A stretch of DNA of 34,698 nucleotides, from assembly GCA_021161835.1 (NCBI GenBank), contig JAGGZV010000028.1, positions 1 through 34,698 on the forward strand. Reading direction: 5' to 3'. Below, piece after piece: positions 6,446 to 15,564 of this stretch. The position numbers were made by a program, and so were the translations under genes. Within the stretch, counting starts at the first letter, position 1. Every line of letters starts with the position of its first letter. Source of the stretch: Thermotogae bacterium. Lineage in GTDB: Bacteria > Thermotogota > Thermotogae > UBA12178. A model generated the notes under the pieces. The model did not search any database and was not told where the DNA came from. It was given only the letters and a program-made list of their open reading frames with translations.

Positions 6446-7687
6446 TTGGAATACAGACGCACTCTATACATTGCTCTGTTATTCTCTCTGAGTATCCTGT
6501 TGTTTTTATTGTTTGGACCGTTGGAGGCTCCACTTTTTATTCTTTTGACTTTCACCATGATCGGTTGGGGATTGGAATCGTTTGGTGTTTTCTGGGAGGA
6601 ACACGGAGAAAACGCTCTTATACTTTCGGGTGGTATGGTTATAAATTTCATAACGGCTATCGCTTACGGCCCTGCAGCAGCTTTCATAGTTGCTTTTCTT
6701 TCGGATTTCTTTGCTCTTCGAGGACTCAAGAAATTCTATCCTCTTCCCAAAGCCCTATTCAATGCTTCCCAGATTTCAATATGTTCCATGCTCGCAGGAT
6801 ACGTGCACAGAACCCTGGTAAATGCGGGGAGTTATCCCATCCTGAGTATCTCACTATCGGCGGTCGTTTACGTGGGATTGAACGTCACACTGATGGGTCT
6901 TCTGGTTTACCTGATAGGTAAAGAAGAATACGAAGAGTTCATCAAAATGCTACCAACGATGCTTCTGGCAGCCTTGATACCCATGATCTTCATGGGAGTA
7001 ATAGGAGCGGTGCTGTACCTGCAATTTGGAATGCTGGCTGTTGGTGGCATAATAGCGGGAATAATCTTTATAAACTTCACGAGTTTACTCCTGGTAAAGT
7101 ACAGGAAAGCACAGATAGAGATGTTACTCGCAATGGTAAAAGCTCTCGAAGAAAGAGATCCATACACCAAGGGCCACAGCGAAAGGGTGGCAAACTACGC
7201 GAAGCTTCTGGCCAGGAAACTCAACATGAGTCACAAGAAAGAAAACCTTCTTTACATCGCCGGGCTCCTGCACGATATAGGGAAAATAGGAATACCCGAT
7301 GAGGTGTTGAACAAACCCGCGAATCTCACGGATGAAGAATTCAAGATGATCATGGAACATCCAATTAAAGGAGAAGAAATCATCTCCCAGTTCACCCATC
7401 TCGGACCTATCCTTCCATATGTCCGACATCATCACGAGTCGTGGGATGGAAGTGGTTACCCCGATGGATTGAAAGGTGAGGAAATCCCGCTGGAAGCACG
7501 TATACTCGCGATAGTGGACGTATACGACGCACTGACGACCAACAGAGCATATCGTAAAGCATATTCCAGAGAAGAAGCACTTGAAATGATGAAAAGAATG
7601 AAAGGTAAAAAATTCGACCCCAGATTGCTCGAAATATTTTTTGAACTCATGGAAACAGGAGACGAGTTCAAATTCATGGCTGGTTGA
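6446..7687 (+). CDS. Membrane HD-GYP domain protein (probable c-di-GMP phosphodiesterase)
   Basis: 413 residues. Residues 1 to about 220 hold six or so hydrophobic segments, for example LYIALLFSLSILLFLLFG and MLAVGGIIAGIIFINFTSLLL. A short helix then leads to a cytoplasmic HD-GYP domain. Its motifs are HSERVANYAKLLA, the metal-binding His276-Asp277 in GLLHDIGKIGIP, HHHESWDGSGYPDGLKG (GYP at 337-339) and VDVYDALTTNRAYR. HD-GYP enzymes hydrolyse c-di-GMP; the N-terminus is probably a membrane sensor. The TTG start at 6446 is preceded by AGGAGGAGG at 6426-6434, a rather long spacing of 11. Two PilZ proteins in the window are possible c-di-GMP receptors. It ends three bases from the convergent sufB stop. 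Confidence 0.9.
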   Translation: MEYRRTLYIALLFSLSILLFLLFGPLEAPLFILLTFTMIGWGLESFGVFWEEHGENALILSGGMVINFITAIAYGPAAAFIVAFLSDFFALRGLKKFYPLPKALFNASQISICSMLAGYVHRTLVNAGSYPILSISLSAVVYVGLNVTLMGLLVYLIGKEEYEEFIKMLPTMLLAALIPMIFMGVIGAVLYLQFGMLAVGGIIAGIIFINFTSLLLVKYRKAQIEMLLAMVKALEERDPYTKGHSERVANYAKLLARKLNMSHKKENLLYIAGLLHDIGKIGIPDEVLNKPANLTDEEFKMIMEHPIKGEEIISQFTHLGPILPYVRHHHESWDGSGYPDGLKGEEIPLEARILAIVDVYDALTTNRAYRKAYSREEALEMMKRMKGKKFDPRLLEIFFELMETGDEFKFMAG

Positions 7688-7695
7688 ATTCAACC
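7682..7695. repeat. Palindrome holding both convergent stop codons
   Basis: GGTTGAATTCAACC is a perfect 14-bp palindrome. It contains the TGA of the HD-GYP gene (7685-7687) and, on the other strand, the TGA of sufB (7690-7692). Only two bases separate the stops, and no T-run terminator exists on either side. Confidence 0.9.
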
Positions 7696-9087
7696 TATGC
7701 TACTTTCCATCTCCAGACTCACCAGTCTGTTCAGTTCCACCGCATATTCAAGGGGTAATTCCTTTATTATGGGTTCGAAAAACCCTCTAACTATGAGCTC
7801 ACGTGCCTGCTGTTCGTTGAGACCACGGCTCATGAGATAGAATATTTGTTCATCAGATATTCTCCCTATTCTGGCTTCATGACCCACATCGGATTCGTTG
7901 TTCATCACCTCTATGATTGGAAGGGTATCGGCCCTGGATCTGTTATCCAGCATGAGCGAGGAACAACGGACAGTCGAACGTGAATGCCGTGCTTTCTCCG
8001 ATATGTGTAACAATCCCCTGTAAAATGCCCAACCTCCACCGGAACTTATACTCCTGGCATCCACCACCGATGTGGTGAAAGGAGCGAGATGTATCATCTT
8101 CGCGCCGGTATCGAGATGCTGTCCCTTACCAGCATACGTCACCGACAGGAAATTACCCGTTCCTCCTTTACCCTTCAACATGGTCGCCGGATAAAGCATG
8201 GTTTTGAAACTACCGAATGACCCGGAAACCCATTCCATGATACCTTCTTCCTCGACAATGGCAATTTTCGTGTTGAGATTGTATGTATTCTTACTCCAGT
8301 TCTGTATGGTTATGTATTTAACCTTTGCTCCTTTTCTGACCAGAATTTCGACCGCACCGGCATGAAGATTCAGTATGTTGTATCTTGGTGCGGAGCATCC
8401 CTCAATGTACGTTACCTCACTACCCTCATCGGCTATTATCAACGTATGTTCGAACTGGCCCGCCCCTGGTGCCCCCATCATGAAGTAACCCTGCAGAGGC
8501 AGGGGAACCTTCACACCTTTCGGAACATAAACGAAACTTCCACCACTCCACACAGCGCCATGCAAAGCAGCGTATTTATGGAGCGTTGGTTTGACCACCT
8601 TCATGAAATGATCTTTAACCATGTCAGGGTATTTGCGCAACGCCGTGTCCATATCCAGAAACACGACTCCTATACTTTCGAGTTCTTCCTTTATATTCTG
8701 ATAAACCGTTTCGGAGTCATACTGTGCGCCGACACCAGCCAGGATTTTCCTTTCCGCTTCGGGTATGCCAAGCTTCTCGAAAGCCTCCTTTATTTCCTTG
8801 GGTACGTCATCCCAGCTTCTGGCTTTCTGTGCATCAGGTTTCAAGTAGGCAACTATTTCGTCCACTTTCAAATCTGCGATGTCCACTCCAAACCGTGGTT
8901 CATGCCAGGTTTCGAATATCCTCAAACATTTGAGACGATGCTCGAACATCCAGGCCGGTTCATCCTTCGATTTTGAAATCTCTTCTATCACTTCCTTCGT
9001 CAAACCTGGGGATGTTTTCTTGGTGTATTCGACGTCTACTTTTACATTGAACATGTCCTCTCTTTCGTTGAGCACGCTGGGATTCAA
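7690..9087 (-). CDS. sufB: Fe-S cluster assembly scaffold SufB
   Basis: 465 residues from TTG at 9087. SufB forms the SufBC2D (or SufB-SufC) scaffold on which iron-sulfur clusters are built in the cytoplasm. Family signatures include HAAL-type HKYAALHGAVWSGGSFVYVP, EGCSAPRYNILNLHAG with the conserved Cys, FYRGLLHISEKARHS, CSSLMLDNRSRADTLP and MNNESDVGHEARIGRISDEQ near the C-terminus. The TTG overlaps the sufC stop (TTGA) and follows GGAGGTG, indicating translational coupling; a longer in-frame ATG at 9126 lies deep inside sufC and is less likely. It is co-transcribed with sufC. No sufD, sufS or sufU follows. Confidence 0.94.
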   Translation of the reverse strand: MNPSVLNEREDMFNVKVDVEYTKKTSPGLTKEVIEEISKSKDEPAWMFEHRLKCLRIFETWHEPRFGVDIADLKVDEIVAYLKPDAQKARSWDDVPKEIKEAFEKLGIPEAERKILAGVGAQYDSETVYQNIKEELESIGVVFLDMDTALRKYPDMVKDHFMKVVKPTLHKYAALHGAVWSGGSFVYVPKGVKVPLPLQGYFMMGAPGAGQFEHTLIIADEGSEVTYIEGCSAPRYNILNLHAGAVEILVRKGAKVKYITIQNWSKNTYNLNTKIAIVEEEGIMEWVSGSFGSFKTMLYPATMLKGKGGTGNFLSVTYAGKGQHLDTGAKMIHLAPFTTSVVDARSISSGGGWAFYRGLLHISEKARHSRSTVRCSSLMLDNRSRADTLPIIEVMNNESDVGHEARIGRISDEQIFYLMSRGLNEQQARELIVRGFFEPIIKELPLEYAVELNRLVSLEMESSIG

Positions 9088-9830
9088 GAGTTCTTCACCT
9101 CCGAGTATCCTTTTTCCTCCACCCATCTCACCAGCTCTGCACCATCCGATCGAACTATGCGACCGTTCATGAGTATGTGAACCTTATGAGGTGATATGTA
9201 GTTGAGTATTCTACTGTAGTGTGTTATTATCAACAGCGCTCTGCCGTTGTCCAAACCCTCCGATATTACTTCGGAAACCAGCTTGAGGGCATCAACGTCG
9301 AGACCGGAATCTATTTCATCCAGGATGATCAAACGGGGTTCCATCGTTTTCATTTGCAACACTTCGGACTTCTTCCGTTCGCCACCTGACATACCAACGT
9401 TGAGATACCTCATCAGAAAATTGGATGAAAGTTTGAGTGAATCAGCCGCCTTCTGAAATTTTTTCTCCATTTCCAGCGGATTTAATCCTTTTTCCAGAAC
9501 CCTCAACACCGTTCCCATGAAAGTCCTCAATTTCACACCGGGTATCTCGGGCGGATGCTGAAAGGAAAGAAATATACCAAGTTTTGCCCTTTCATCCGGA
9601 GAAAGGTTGACCACGGGGAGACCATCGAAGGTTATGTTACCCTTCGTGACAATATAGCGAGGATTGCCCATAATGGTATGGGCGAGCGTGCTTTTCCCGC
9701 TACCGTTGGGTCCCATTATCGCGTGTATCTCTCCAGCATTCACCACCAGATTGATTCCCCGTAGTATCGGGGTGTCACTCCCCTCCAAGCGTACATACAG
9801 ATCCTCTATTTCAAGCAAAGCCAAAACCAT
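9084..9830 (-). CDS. sufC: Fe-S cluster assembly ATPase SufC
   Basis: 248 residues, usual length. SufC is the ABC-type ATPase that drives conformational change of the SufB scaffold. Walker A GPNGSGKST is at 40-48, the signature MSGGERKK at 147-154, and Walker B LIILDE at 167-172 followed by IDSGLDVDAL, the SufC-specific form. There is no membrane segment, as expected for a cytoplasmic ATPase. ATG at 9830 follows AGGAGGTGA closely; a TTG two codons later would have better spacing. It is first in a two-gene minus-strand operon with sufB, divergent from the large plus-strand operon. Confidence 0.95.
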   Translation of the reverse strand: MVLALLEIEDLYVRLEGSDTPILRGINLVVNAGEIHAIMGPNGSGKSTLAHTIMGNPRYIVTKGNITFDGLPVVNLSPDERAKLGIFLSFQHPPEIPGVKLRTFMGTVLRVLEKGLNPLEMEKKFQKAADSLKLSSNFLMRYLNVGMSGGERKKSEVLQMKTMEPRLIILDEIDSGLDVDALKLVSEVISEGLDNGRALLIITHYSRILNYISPHKVHILMNGRIVRSDGAELVRWVEEKGYSEVKNS

Positions 9831-9959
9831 TCACCTCCTAAATTCTACCGTTTATATCAATTTTAACACAAAGCGAAAGGTAACGAGCTTTCAGCGATGA
9901 CATCTTCATTACAGCTTGGATTATTAAACGCACCATAGCGGAATCTCTCAAATAATATT

Positions 9960-9968
9960 TGTTATAAT
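9960..9968 (+). promoter_or_regulatory. Extended -10 promoter of the large operon
   Basis: TGTTATAAT (TG at 9960-9961, TATAAT at 9963-9968) is an extended -10 element 24 bases before the GTG start at 9993. No good -35 is seen 17 bases upstream, which fits an extended -10 promoter. It lies in the 160-base gap that divides sufC from the 22-gene plus-strand run. Confidence 0.55.
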
Positions 9969-9992
9969 CACTTTGGAAGGAGGTGTTGGTGG

Positions 9993-11072
9993 GTGCAAAA
10001 AATCGTTGTTCTAAATCTGGGAAGCGGAGAAACGCTGGAGATCAACGATGTCACTCCATTCGCTTTGATGTTGCGCGATGTATTGTACGAAGGAGACTGG
10101 GAACTCATGAACAAGGAAAAGGAGTATTTTGAAAACCTCATGGAAGAGGTTAAAAAACTTCAGAAGCTCGAGCGTTATCTGGGGGTGGAATTGGACTTTC
10201 AAATGCTGGGACCCTTTGTGGTTAGCGAATTTGAGGAGTATACGAATGAACTCGGTATAAACCTGGCCAGTCTCAACCATGTATCCCTGAATTACCTTTA
10301 TGATAGAGCGTTCGACTATGCCGACATGAAATATTACGATCTCGCAGAAAAAGTTGTTAGTTTGATGCTCAAGATAGATCCCAACTACGCTCCCGCTTAC
10401 GAACTTCTGGGAACCCTGTATATCGAACAGGGCAACGAAGAAGGAGTAAATTATCTGAAGAAAGCCATAGAAATAGATCCTTTGCTGATAGGAGCGTATT
10501 CCATGCTGGGAGAACACTATTACAACTCAGGACGATACAGAGAGGCCGCACAAGTCTGGTTGAAAGAGCTGGAAATGGCACCTGAACATAAGTTCACTTA
10601 TTTCATGGTGGCGGACGCCTACGACAGGTGTGGAGAATACAGAAAAGCCGTTGAAATACTGGAGAAATTCGTGACTATGGACAACAGAAGCATACTGGCA
10701 CTCTACGAAATCTCCCAGTTCTACAGGAAGATGGGGAACGATCGAAAAGCCGACGAGTACGAGAAATTGATACTTGAAAGGATACCATACTACATCAATG
10801 ATGTCGAAGTGTGGGCGAAGATCATGTTCAAACATGGAAGGTACGAAGAAGTTGAAAAGGTTGTCAAAAACATTCTGGAAAATACTGGCGAGCATGCTGC
10901 GCTGGAACTGTTGTTGATAGTCCCCTATGTGAAAACGGGACGTCTGCAGGAAGCACGCAGTATTCTGGATAAATACAAAACCGCGAATTCATGGTTGTAT
11001 TATGGAAAACAGAATATAATATGTGAATCGTTGAACGAGGAGGAGAAGAGAGCTTGTGGATTGAACCACTGA
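9993..11072 (+). CDS. TPR-repeat protein
   Basis: 359 residues, no signal peptide, so probably cytoplasmic. From about residue 95 the protein is built of tetratricopeptide repeats: YDLAEKVVSLMLKIDPNYAP, YIEQGNEEGVNYLKKAIEID, YNSGRYREAAQVWLKELEMA and CGEYRKAVEILEKFV follow the W-L-G-Y-A-F-A-P pattern. TPR proteins are protein-interaction scaffolds. The N-terminal 90 residues (LGSGETLEINDVTPFALMLR) are not recognised. GTG at 9993 follows AAGGAGG by eight bases. It is the first gene of the long operon and overlaps the prepilin peptidase gene by 19 bases, so a role in pilus or export assembly is possible but not shown. Confidence 0.8.
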   Translation: MQKIVVLNLGSGETLEINDVTPFALMLRDVLYEGDWELMNKEKEYFENLMEEVKKLQKLERYLGVELDFQMLGPFVVSEFEEYTNELGINLASLNHVSLNYLYDRAFDYADMKYYDLAEKVVSLMLKIDPNYAPAYELLGTLYIEQGNEEGVNYLKKAIEIDPLLIGAYSMLGEHYYNSGRYREAAQVWLKELEMAPEHKFTYFMVADAYDRCGEYRKAVEILEKFVTMDNRSILALYEISQFYRKMGNDRKADEYEKLILERIPYYINDVEVWAKIMFKHGRYEEVEKVVKNILENTGEHAALELLLIVPYVKTGRLQEARSILDKYKTANSWLYYGKQNIICESLNEEEKRACGLNH

Positions 11073-11794
11073 TGTGGACGATCATTGGAGCGGTAATGGG
11101 TAGTTTCTACAACGTGGTTATATATCGACTACCGCGAAAGATACCCCTTTCAAATCCCCGGTATTCCTTTTGTACCAGCTGCGGAAAACCGGTGGAGTGG
11201 TACGATAACATCCCCATACTCAGTTACTTCCTGTTAAAGGGAAAATGTAGACACTGCGGTGAGAAGATAAGCCCACGGTATCCCATAGTGGAAGTGTTAA
11301 CGGCCACTTTGTTTTTGATGGGAAGCATCGAGTACGGTTACCCAGAAAAGTTGTTGTACATGGCCGTGATTTCCTCGCTGATAATCATGGCTTTTGTGGA
11401 TCTGGAATTTTACATCATTCTCGACACGTGTGTGGCCATCCTGGCGGTCGCAGGCATAACGTGGAAATGGTTGGATGGAGAATTGATGCAGGCCCTGCTC
11501 ACGGGAGGGGTTGTGTTGGGTCTTACATTCCTTCTGGCCAGGTTTTCCAGGGGATTGGGTTACGGCGATGTGAAACTCATGGGTGCCATGGGAACGCTAC
11601 TTGGACCATATGGTTTCATATTCGCATTGTTCACTGCATCGGTCGTGGGAGCGATAACAGCAGGGGTGCTAATAGCACTCGGAAAGATCGACCTGAAAAC
11701 TAAGATACCGTTTGGACCGTTCCTCGCGATGGGCACGGTTCTATCTCTACATTTTTCAAAAAAATTCTTCGGCTTTCTGACAGGAGGGGTTTGA
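11054..11794 (+). CDS. pilD: Type IV prepilin peptidase / N-methyltransferase
   Basis: 246 residues. This inner-membrane aspartyl protease cleaves prepilin and pseudopilin leaders and usually methylates the new N-terminus. It has the family start GSFYNVVIYRLPRK, two CxxC pairs (CTSCGK and CRHCGE) of the cytoplasmic methylation domain, several membrane helices, and the two catalytic aspartates: Asp116 in AFVDLEFYIILD and Asp172 in GYGDVKLMGA. TTG at 11054 is preceded by GAGGAGGAG nine bases upstream; an ATG at 11072 in the TGATG junction is the alternative. It is second in the long operon. No pilin or pilus ATPase gene is in the window, so its substrates are encoded elsewhere. Confidence 0.93.
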   Translation: MWIEPLMWTIIGAVMGSFYNVVIYRLPRKIPLSNPRYSFCTSCGKPVEWYDNIPILSYFLLKGKCRHCGEKISPRYPIVEVLTATLFLMGSIEYGYPEKLLYMAVISSLIIMAFVDLEFYIILDTCVAILAVAGITWKWLDGELMQALLTGGVVLGLTFLLARFSRGLGYGDVKLMGAMGTLLGPYGFIFALFTASVVGAITAGVLIALGKIDLKTKIPFGPFLAMGTVLSLHFSKKFFGFLTGGV

Positions 11795-11807
11795 AACGAA
11801 TTGGAGA

Positions 11808-12827
11808 GTGTTCACGACTTTGGTGATACTGACGTTTTTGATCATAACGGCATTCGTGGTGGTCACGGAACCTGTCAAGATAGCACTGGTATACAGTAAC
11901 GAACCACGCAGGGAAAAAACCATGGAAACATGCCTCAATATACTCGAAGATTACATACCATCCAAGGTGAAAGTGTTGACTTTTCCCATTTCAATGGACA
12001 TCGAATCTCTCGAAGCAACCCTTCACAGGTTGAACGATGAAAGAATAGACCTGATGGTGGGACCAACGTACAGTACCCAGGCTTACAACATGATGCCACT
12101 CATAGAGAAGTACAGAATATTTGCGCTTTCTCCAACTGTGACTTCCCCGGCTGTTTTGGGCAAAAGTAGATATTTCTACAGCATCTCATTGAGCGATGTG
12201 GAGCAGTCAAAGATACTGGCAGAAGTTATGACCAGGGAAGTAAAAGGCAATGTGCTCATAGTGGCATCCAAGGAAAACTACGTTTATTCCATGACCTTTG
12301 CCTCTCATTTCCTCAGATACTATGAGGGCGGAGCGGTCACGGTTATTCCGATGGAAGGAACGACGTTCAACGAAGAAATGGTACCCAATGATGTAAAGGG
12401 TATCCTGCTGGTTTGCGATGTACAACAGGCGCTCGCCGTGATGAAGGTGATAAGAAAAATGGGGTTGAAGGTGCCGGTCTATGGCTCGGATTATATAAGT
12501 TACGGCACCCTGACACCGGAAGAAGAAGAAATTCTAAGGGATGTAAAGGTGTTCGTACACTTCGATGTCGATCATCTGAAATCCGTCATGAAGGGAAATG
12601 CAGTCTATTCTTTGCTACCTCCTTCGCCTCCAATGGACCTCGTCAACACCATCGATGCACTCAGGCTCATGGTACAGTTGTACAAGCTGTGTGGAGACGA
12701 ACCGGATAGAATCGTGGAAATGCTGCACAAAAACACGTTCGAATACATGGGAATAGGTGGTAAAATCACCATGAAAGATGGACTGACTGTCAGAAGTTTC
12801 TCCCTGGTGAAATTAGGAGGAAGATAA
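11808..12827 (+). CDS. Periplasmic-binding-protein-like (type I fold) protein, membrane-anchored
   Basis: 339 residues. Residues 3-20 form a signal peptide or anchor (TLVILTFLIITAFVVVTEP). The rest resembles the Leu/Ile/Val-binding, type I periplasmic binding fold: KIALVYSNEP at the first strand, RIDLMVGPTYSTQAYNMMPL (the usual vGp.sS...a.ap region), FALSPTVTSPAV, YFYSISLSDVEQSKILAE and a repeated pattern in VKGILLVCDVQQALAVMKVI. Such proteins bind amino acids or similar ligands outside the membrane. No permease or ATPase is adjacent, so it is probably a sensor or lipopolysaccharide/pilus-related LppC-like factor rather than a transporter part. The GTG start is poorly supported by its ribosome-binding site. 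Confidence 0.65.
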   Translation: MFTTLVILTFLIITAFVVVTEPVKIALVYSNEPRREKTMETCLNILEDYIPSKVKVLTFPISMDIESLEATLHRLNDERIDLMVGPTYSTQAYNMMPLIEKYRIFALSPTVTSPAVLGKSRYFYSISLSDVEQSKILAEVMTREVKGNVLIVASKENYVYSMTFASHFLRYYEGGAVTVIPMEGTTFNEEMVPNDVKGILLVCDVQQALAVMKVIRKMGLKVPVYGSDYISYGTLTPEEEEILRDVKVFVHFDVDHLKSVMKGNAVYSLLPPSPPMDLVNTIDALRLMVQLYKLCGDEPDRIVEMLHKNTFEYMGIGGKITMKDGLTVRSFSLVKLGGR

Positions 12828-12830
12828 TAT

Positions 12831-13250
12831 ATGGAACTTCGCGAACGAGGGATAGTGGAGAAAGTGAAAGAAAAAGAGTACATCATAAGGGTCACGAGAT
12901 CTTCGATGTGCGAGTCGTGTTCTCTGAAAAACAGCTGTAGCTTTCAAAGCCGAAGAGAACTCCTGGAAGTCCCGAAAGAAGATGAACACGGATTGAAGGA
13001 AGGGGACATGGTGGAACTGGTGGTTCCTGCTCGCAGAGTAGTTCACACCGCCTTCCTCCTCTATGGTGTGCCCACGTTGACGTTACTGATAATCACCTTC
13101 CTGATCAGAAGTTTCGGAGTAAGCGATGGATGGGCTGTTTTCTCCGGCTTCATCGCCATGGCTTTGTCGTTTGCTTTCCTCCGTCTTTACGATCTCAAAA
13201 AAGGCAGGAAATTCAGACCACGAATTGAGAAAGTGTTGTTGAAACGATGA
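12831..13250 (+). CDS. RseC/MucC-like membrane protein
   Basis: 139 residues matching the plan of SoxR-reducing system protein RseC (PF04246). The N-terminal domain begins RERGIVEKVKEKEYIIRV and carries three closely spaced cysteines (27, 30, 36) in MCESCSLKNSCSF. The segment EGDMVELVVPARRVV follows, then two membrane helices (about 68-90 and 97-115). RseC proteins act with Rnf/Rsx complexes in keeping SoxR reduced or modulate sigma-E signalling. No rnf or sigma-E gene is nearby, so the role here is open. It overlaps mutS2 by four bases (ATGA). Confidence 0.7.
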   Translation: MELRERGIVEKVKEKEYIIRVTRSSMCESCSLKNSCSFQSRRELLEVPKEDEHGLKEGDMVELVVPARRVVHTAFLLYGVPTLTLLIITFLIRSFGVSDGWAVFSGFIAMALSFAFLRLYDLKKGRKFRPRIEKVLLKR

Positions 13251-15553
13251 AAGACGTATCGCAAATCCTCGAATTTGACAAAGTTCTGCTTTCCACAATC
13301 CGGAATACGCATACGGTGTACGGAAGTTATCATCTGAGGAACTCCCTTCCTCCAGATAATCTAGATATGGAACTCGAAGCCGTTGAGGAAGCCATCGAAG
13401 CGTTCAAATACGACGGAGGATACCCTCTTTCCGGTATAGAGGATATATCACCACTGCTGGAACGGGCTTCAGCGGGTTCGGTTCTGTCACCACGAGAATT
13501 GTTGCAGGTAGCAAATACTCTGGAAGCTGCGGCTGAAACAAAGAAATGGTTCAAAACCACGAAAAAGTATAGAGTCCTTTCCTTCATTGCCAGAAAACTG
13601 GGAGAATTCCATGAGCTGGTGGGTGAAATACGTAGATGCATAGACGCGGATGCTTCCGTGAAGGATAACGCTTCCTCCGTTTTAGCCTCCATACGCAGCT
13701 CTATGAAAGAAAAGAAGAATGAAATCCATCGCATGCTGAGAAAATATCTTCAAGGACGATCTTCACAGGCCCTTCAGGATTTCACATTTACTGAGAGAAA
13801 CGGCAGAATGGTTCTACCCGTACGGTCAGACAGGAGGAACATGATCAAAGGAGTTGTAGTGGGCATTTCAGCGAGTGGAGCAACACTTTTCATGGAACCC
13901 GAGGAATTGATTCCTCTCAACGACTCTTTGATAACCCTCCGGCAGCAGGAAAAAGAAGAGATAAACCGCATTCTAAGAAAGATATCCACCATGACAGTTG
14001 AGAAAATGAACGACATCCAGAGCACATTGCGAATCATCGGACATCTGGACTCCATAGCTGCCAGAGCCATCTTCGCTATCGAACGCAAAGGAGTGGTTTT
14101 GAAGCCTTCGACCGAGAAAACGCTGAAGCTCATCAACGCAAGACATCCCCTGATACCCGATAAGAAGATGGTGCCGATCAACCTGGAAGTGGGAAACAAA
14201 CATAGAATCCTAATCGTAACAGGTCCAAATACTGGCGGAAAGACCGTTACACTCAAAACAATCGGATTGACCGTGCTAATGCTGAAAATGGGATTTCCCC
14301 TTCTGTGCGATCCTGGTTCTCAGATACCTCTTTTCAACAGAATATACGCGGTTATCGGCGACGAGCAAAGCGTTGAGGAAGAGTTGAGCACTTTTTCCGC
14401 GCATCTGACCAAAATACGTACCATACTGAGAAATGCCGAAAATCATGATCTGATACTTATAGATGAGCTGGGAACAGGTACGGATCCCATCGAAGGTAGC
14501 GCACTTGCACTAGCCATCCTGGATAGACTCAAGGAAATCGGAGCCATCACCGTTGCCACCACCCATCTCATGGAAGTTAAACTCAGAGCCATGAAAGATG
14601 AGGATATGCAGATAGCATCGATGGAATTCGATGAAAAAAGAATGCGGCCCCTATACAGAATACGCATGGATGTACCGGGATTCTCCCATGCCCTGGAAAC
14701 GGCAGAAAGATTGGGTTTACCACACGAACTTGTGGAGAAAGCGAGGAATTACCTGGGGAAGGATAAGGAAAGACTCATAGAAGGATTGAAAGAATTGAAC
14801 GAACGCTCGAAAACGCTAGATTCATTACTCGCAGAACTGAACGAGGAAAGAAAGCGCTTGAAACAGGAACTTAAGGATGTAGAGAATCTCAAGGACTCTT
14901 TGAAACGCGGAGCGCTGGAAAAAGTGGATAGAGAACTGGTTGAATTGCTGGATGAGTTGAAGAAGGTCAGAAAGATACTGGAGCACACATTACATTCACA
15001 TTATGCGATGTCGAGAGAGGAATTACGCAGGAAACTCAAAAACCTTCAGGGACTGCACAAAAAACTGGGTATGATGGAAAGAAAACTGATAGAAAAAAAG
15101 AAGAACGGAATACAAAGGAGCTTCAGAGAAGGGGATATTGTGAAAATAAAATCCTCACAGATCGAAGGAAAAGTGTTAAAATTGAGAAATGAAAAAGCAA
15201 TAGTGGAAACGGGTAATGTGAAAATAGAAGTTCCACTGGAAGACCTGGAACCCATGGAAATCAGGGAACGTGAAAAGAGTGAAGGATACGTTTTCTATAC
15301 CAGAAAACCGTTCACCATCGAGGTGGATGTAAGAGGAATGAGCACAGACGAAGCCTGGGATGTTGTGGACAGATTTCTGGATGATCTGATAGCATCGGAA
15401 GCATCACAGGGTTACATAATCCATGGTAAGGGTACATGGCGCCTGGCACAGGGGTTGTGGGAACGATTGAGATCCGACAAACGTGTGAAAAACCTTCGTC
15501 TGGGTAAACCCGAAGAAGGTGGAGAAGGGGTAACAATAGTGGAAGTACAGTAG
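13247..15553 (+). CDS. mutS2: Endonuclease MutS2
   Basis: 768 residues, full length. The core and lever regions come first (MutS domains III and IV). The ABC-type ATPase follows with Walker A GPNTGGKT at 326-333, Walker B LILIDELGTGTDP and GSALALAIL, then a coiled coil (about 500-610, rich in E, K, L). A C-terminal Smr nuclease domain starts near 690 (VDVRGMSTDEAW ... IIHGKGTWRLAQGL). There is no mismatch-recognition domain I, as is normal for MutS2. The protein is linked to recombination control and, in Bacillus, to splitting of collided ribosomes. ATG overlaps the preceding stop. In HGKGT-W the usual Gly after T is Trp, a small variation. Confidence 0.95.
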   Translation: MKDVSQILEFDKVLLSTIRNTHTVYGSYHLRNSLPPDNLDMELEAVEEAIEAFKYDGGYPLSGIEDISPLLERASAGSVLSPRELLQVANTLEAAAETKKWFKTTKKYRVLSFIARKLGEFHELVGEIRRCIDADASVKDNASSVLASIRSSMKEKKNEIHRMLRKYLQGRSSQALQDFTFTERNGRMVLPVRSDRRNMIKGVVVGISASGATLFMEPEELIPLNDSLITLRQQEKEEINRILRKISTMTVEKMNDIQSTLRIIGHLDSIAARAIFAIERKGVVLKPSTEKTLKLINARHPLIPDKKMVPINLEVGNKHRILIVTGPNTGGKTVTLKTIGLTVLMLKMGFPLLCDPGSQIPLFNRIYAVIGDEQSVEEELSTFSAHLTKIRTILRNAENHDLILIDELGTGTDPIEGSALALAILDRLKEIGAITVATTHLMEVKLRAMKDEDMQIASMEFDEKRMRPLYRIRMDVPGFSHALETAERLGLPHELVEKARNYLGKDKERLIEGLKELNERSKTLDSLLAELNEERKRLKQELKDVENLKDSLKRGALEKVDRELVELLDELKKVRKILEHTLHSHYAMSREELRRKLKNLQGLHKKLGMMERKLIEKKKNGIQRSFREGDIVKIKSSQIEGKVLKLRNEKAIVETGNVKIEVPLEDLEPMEIREREKSEGYVFYTRKPFTIEVDVRGMSTDEAWDVVDRFLDDLIASEASQGYIIHGKGTWRLAQGLWERLRSDKRVKNLRLGKPEEGGEGVTIVEVQ

Positions 15554-15564
15554 AGGTGATGGGA

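Noticed and set aside
6379-6921. 180-residue frame overlapping the start of the HD-GYP gene in another frame
   Set aside because: The HD-GYP reading has membrane helices and a ribosome-binding site; the other is Cys/Ser/His-rich noise.
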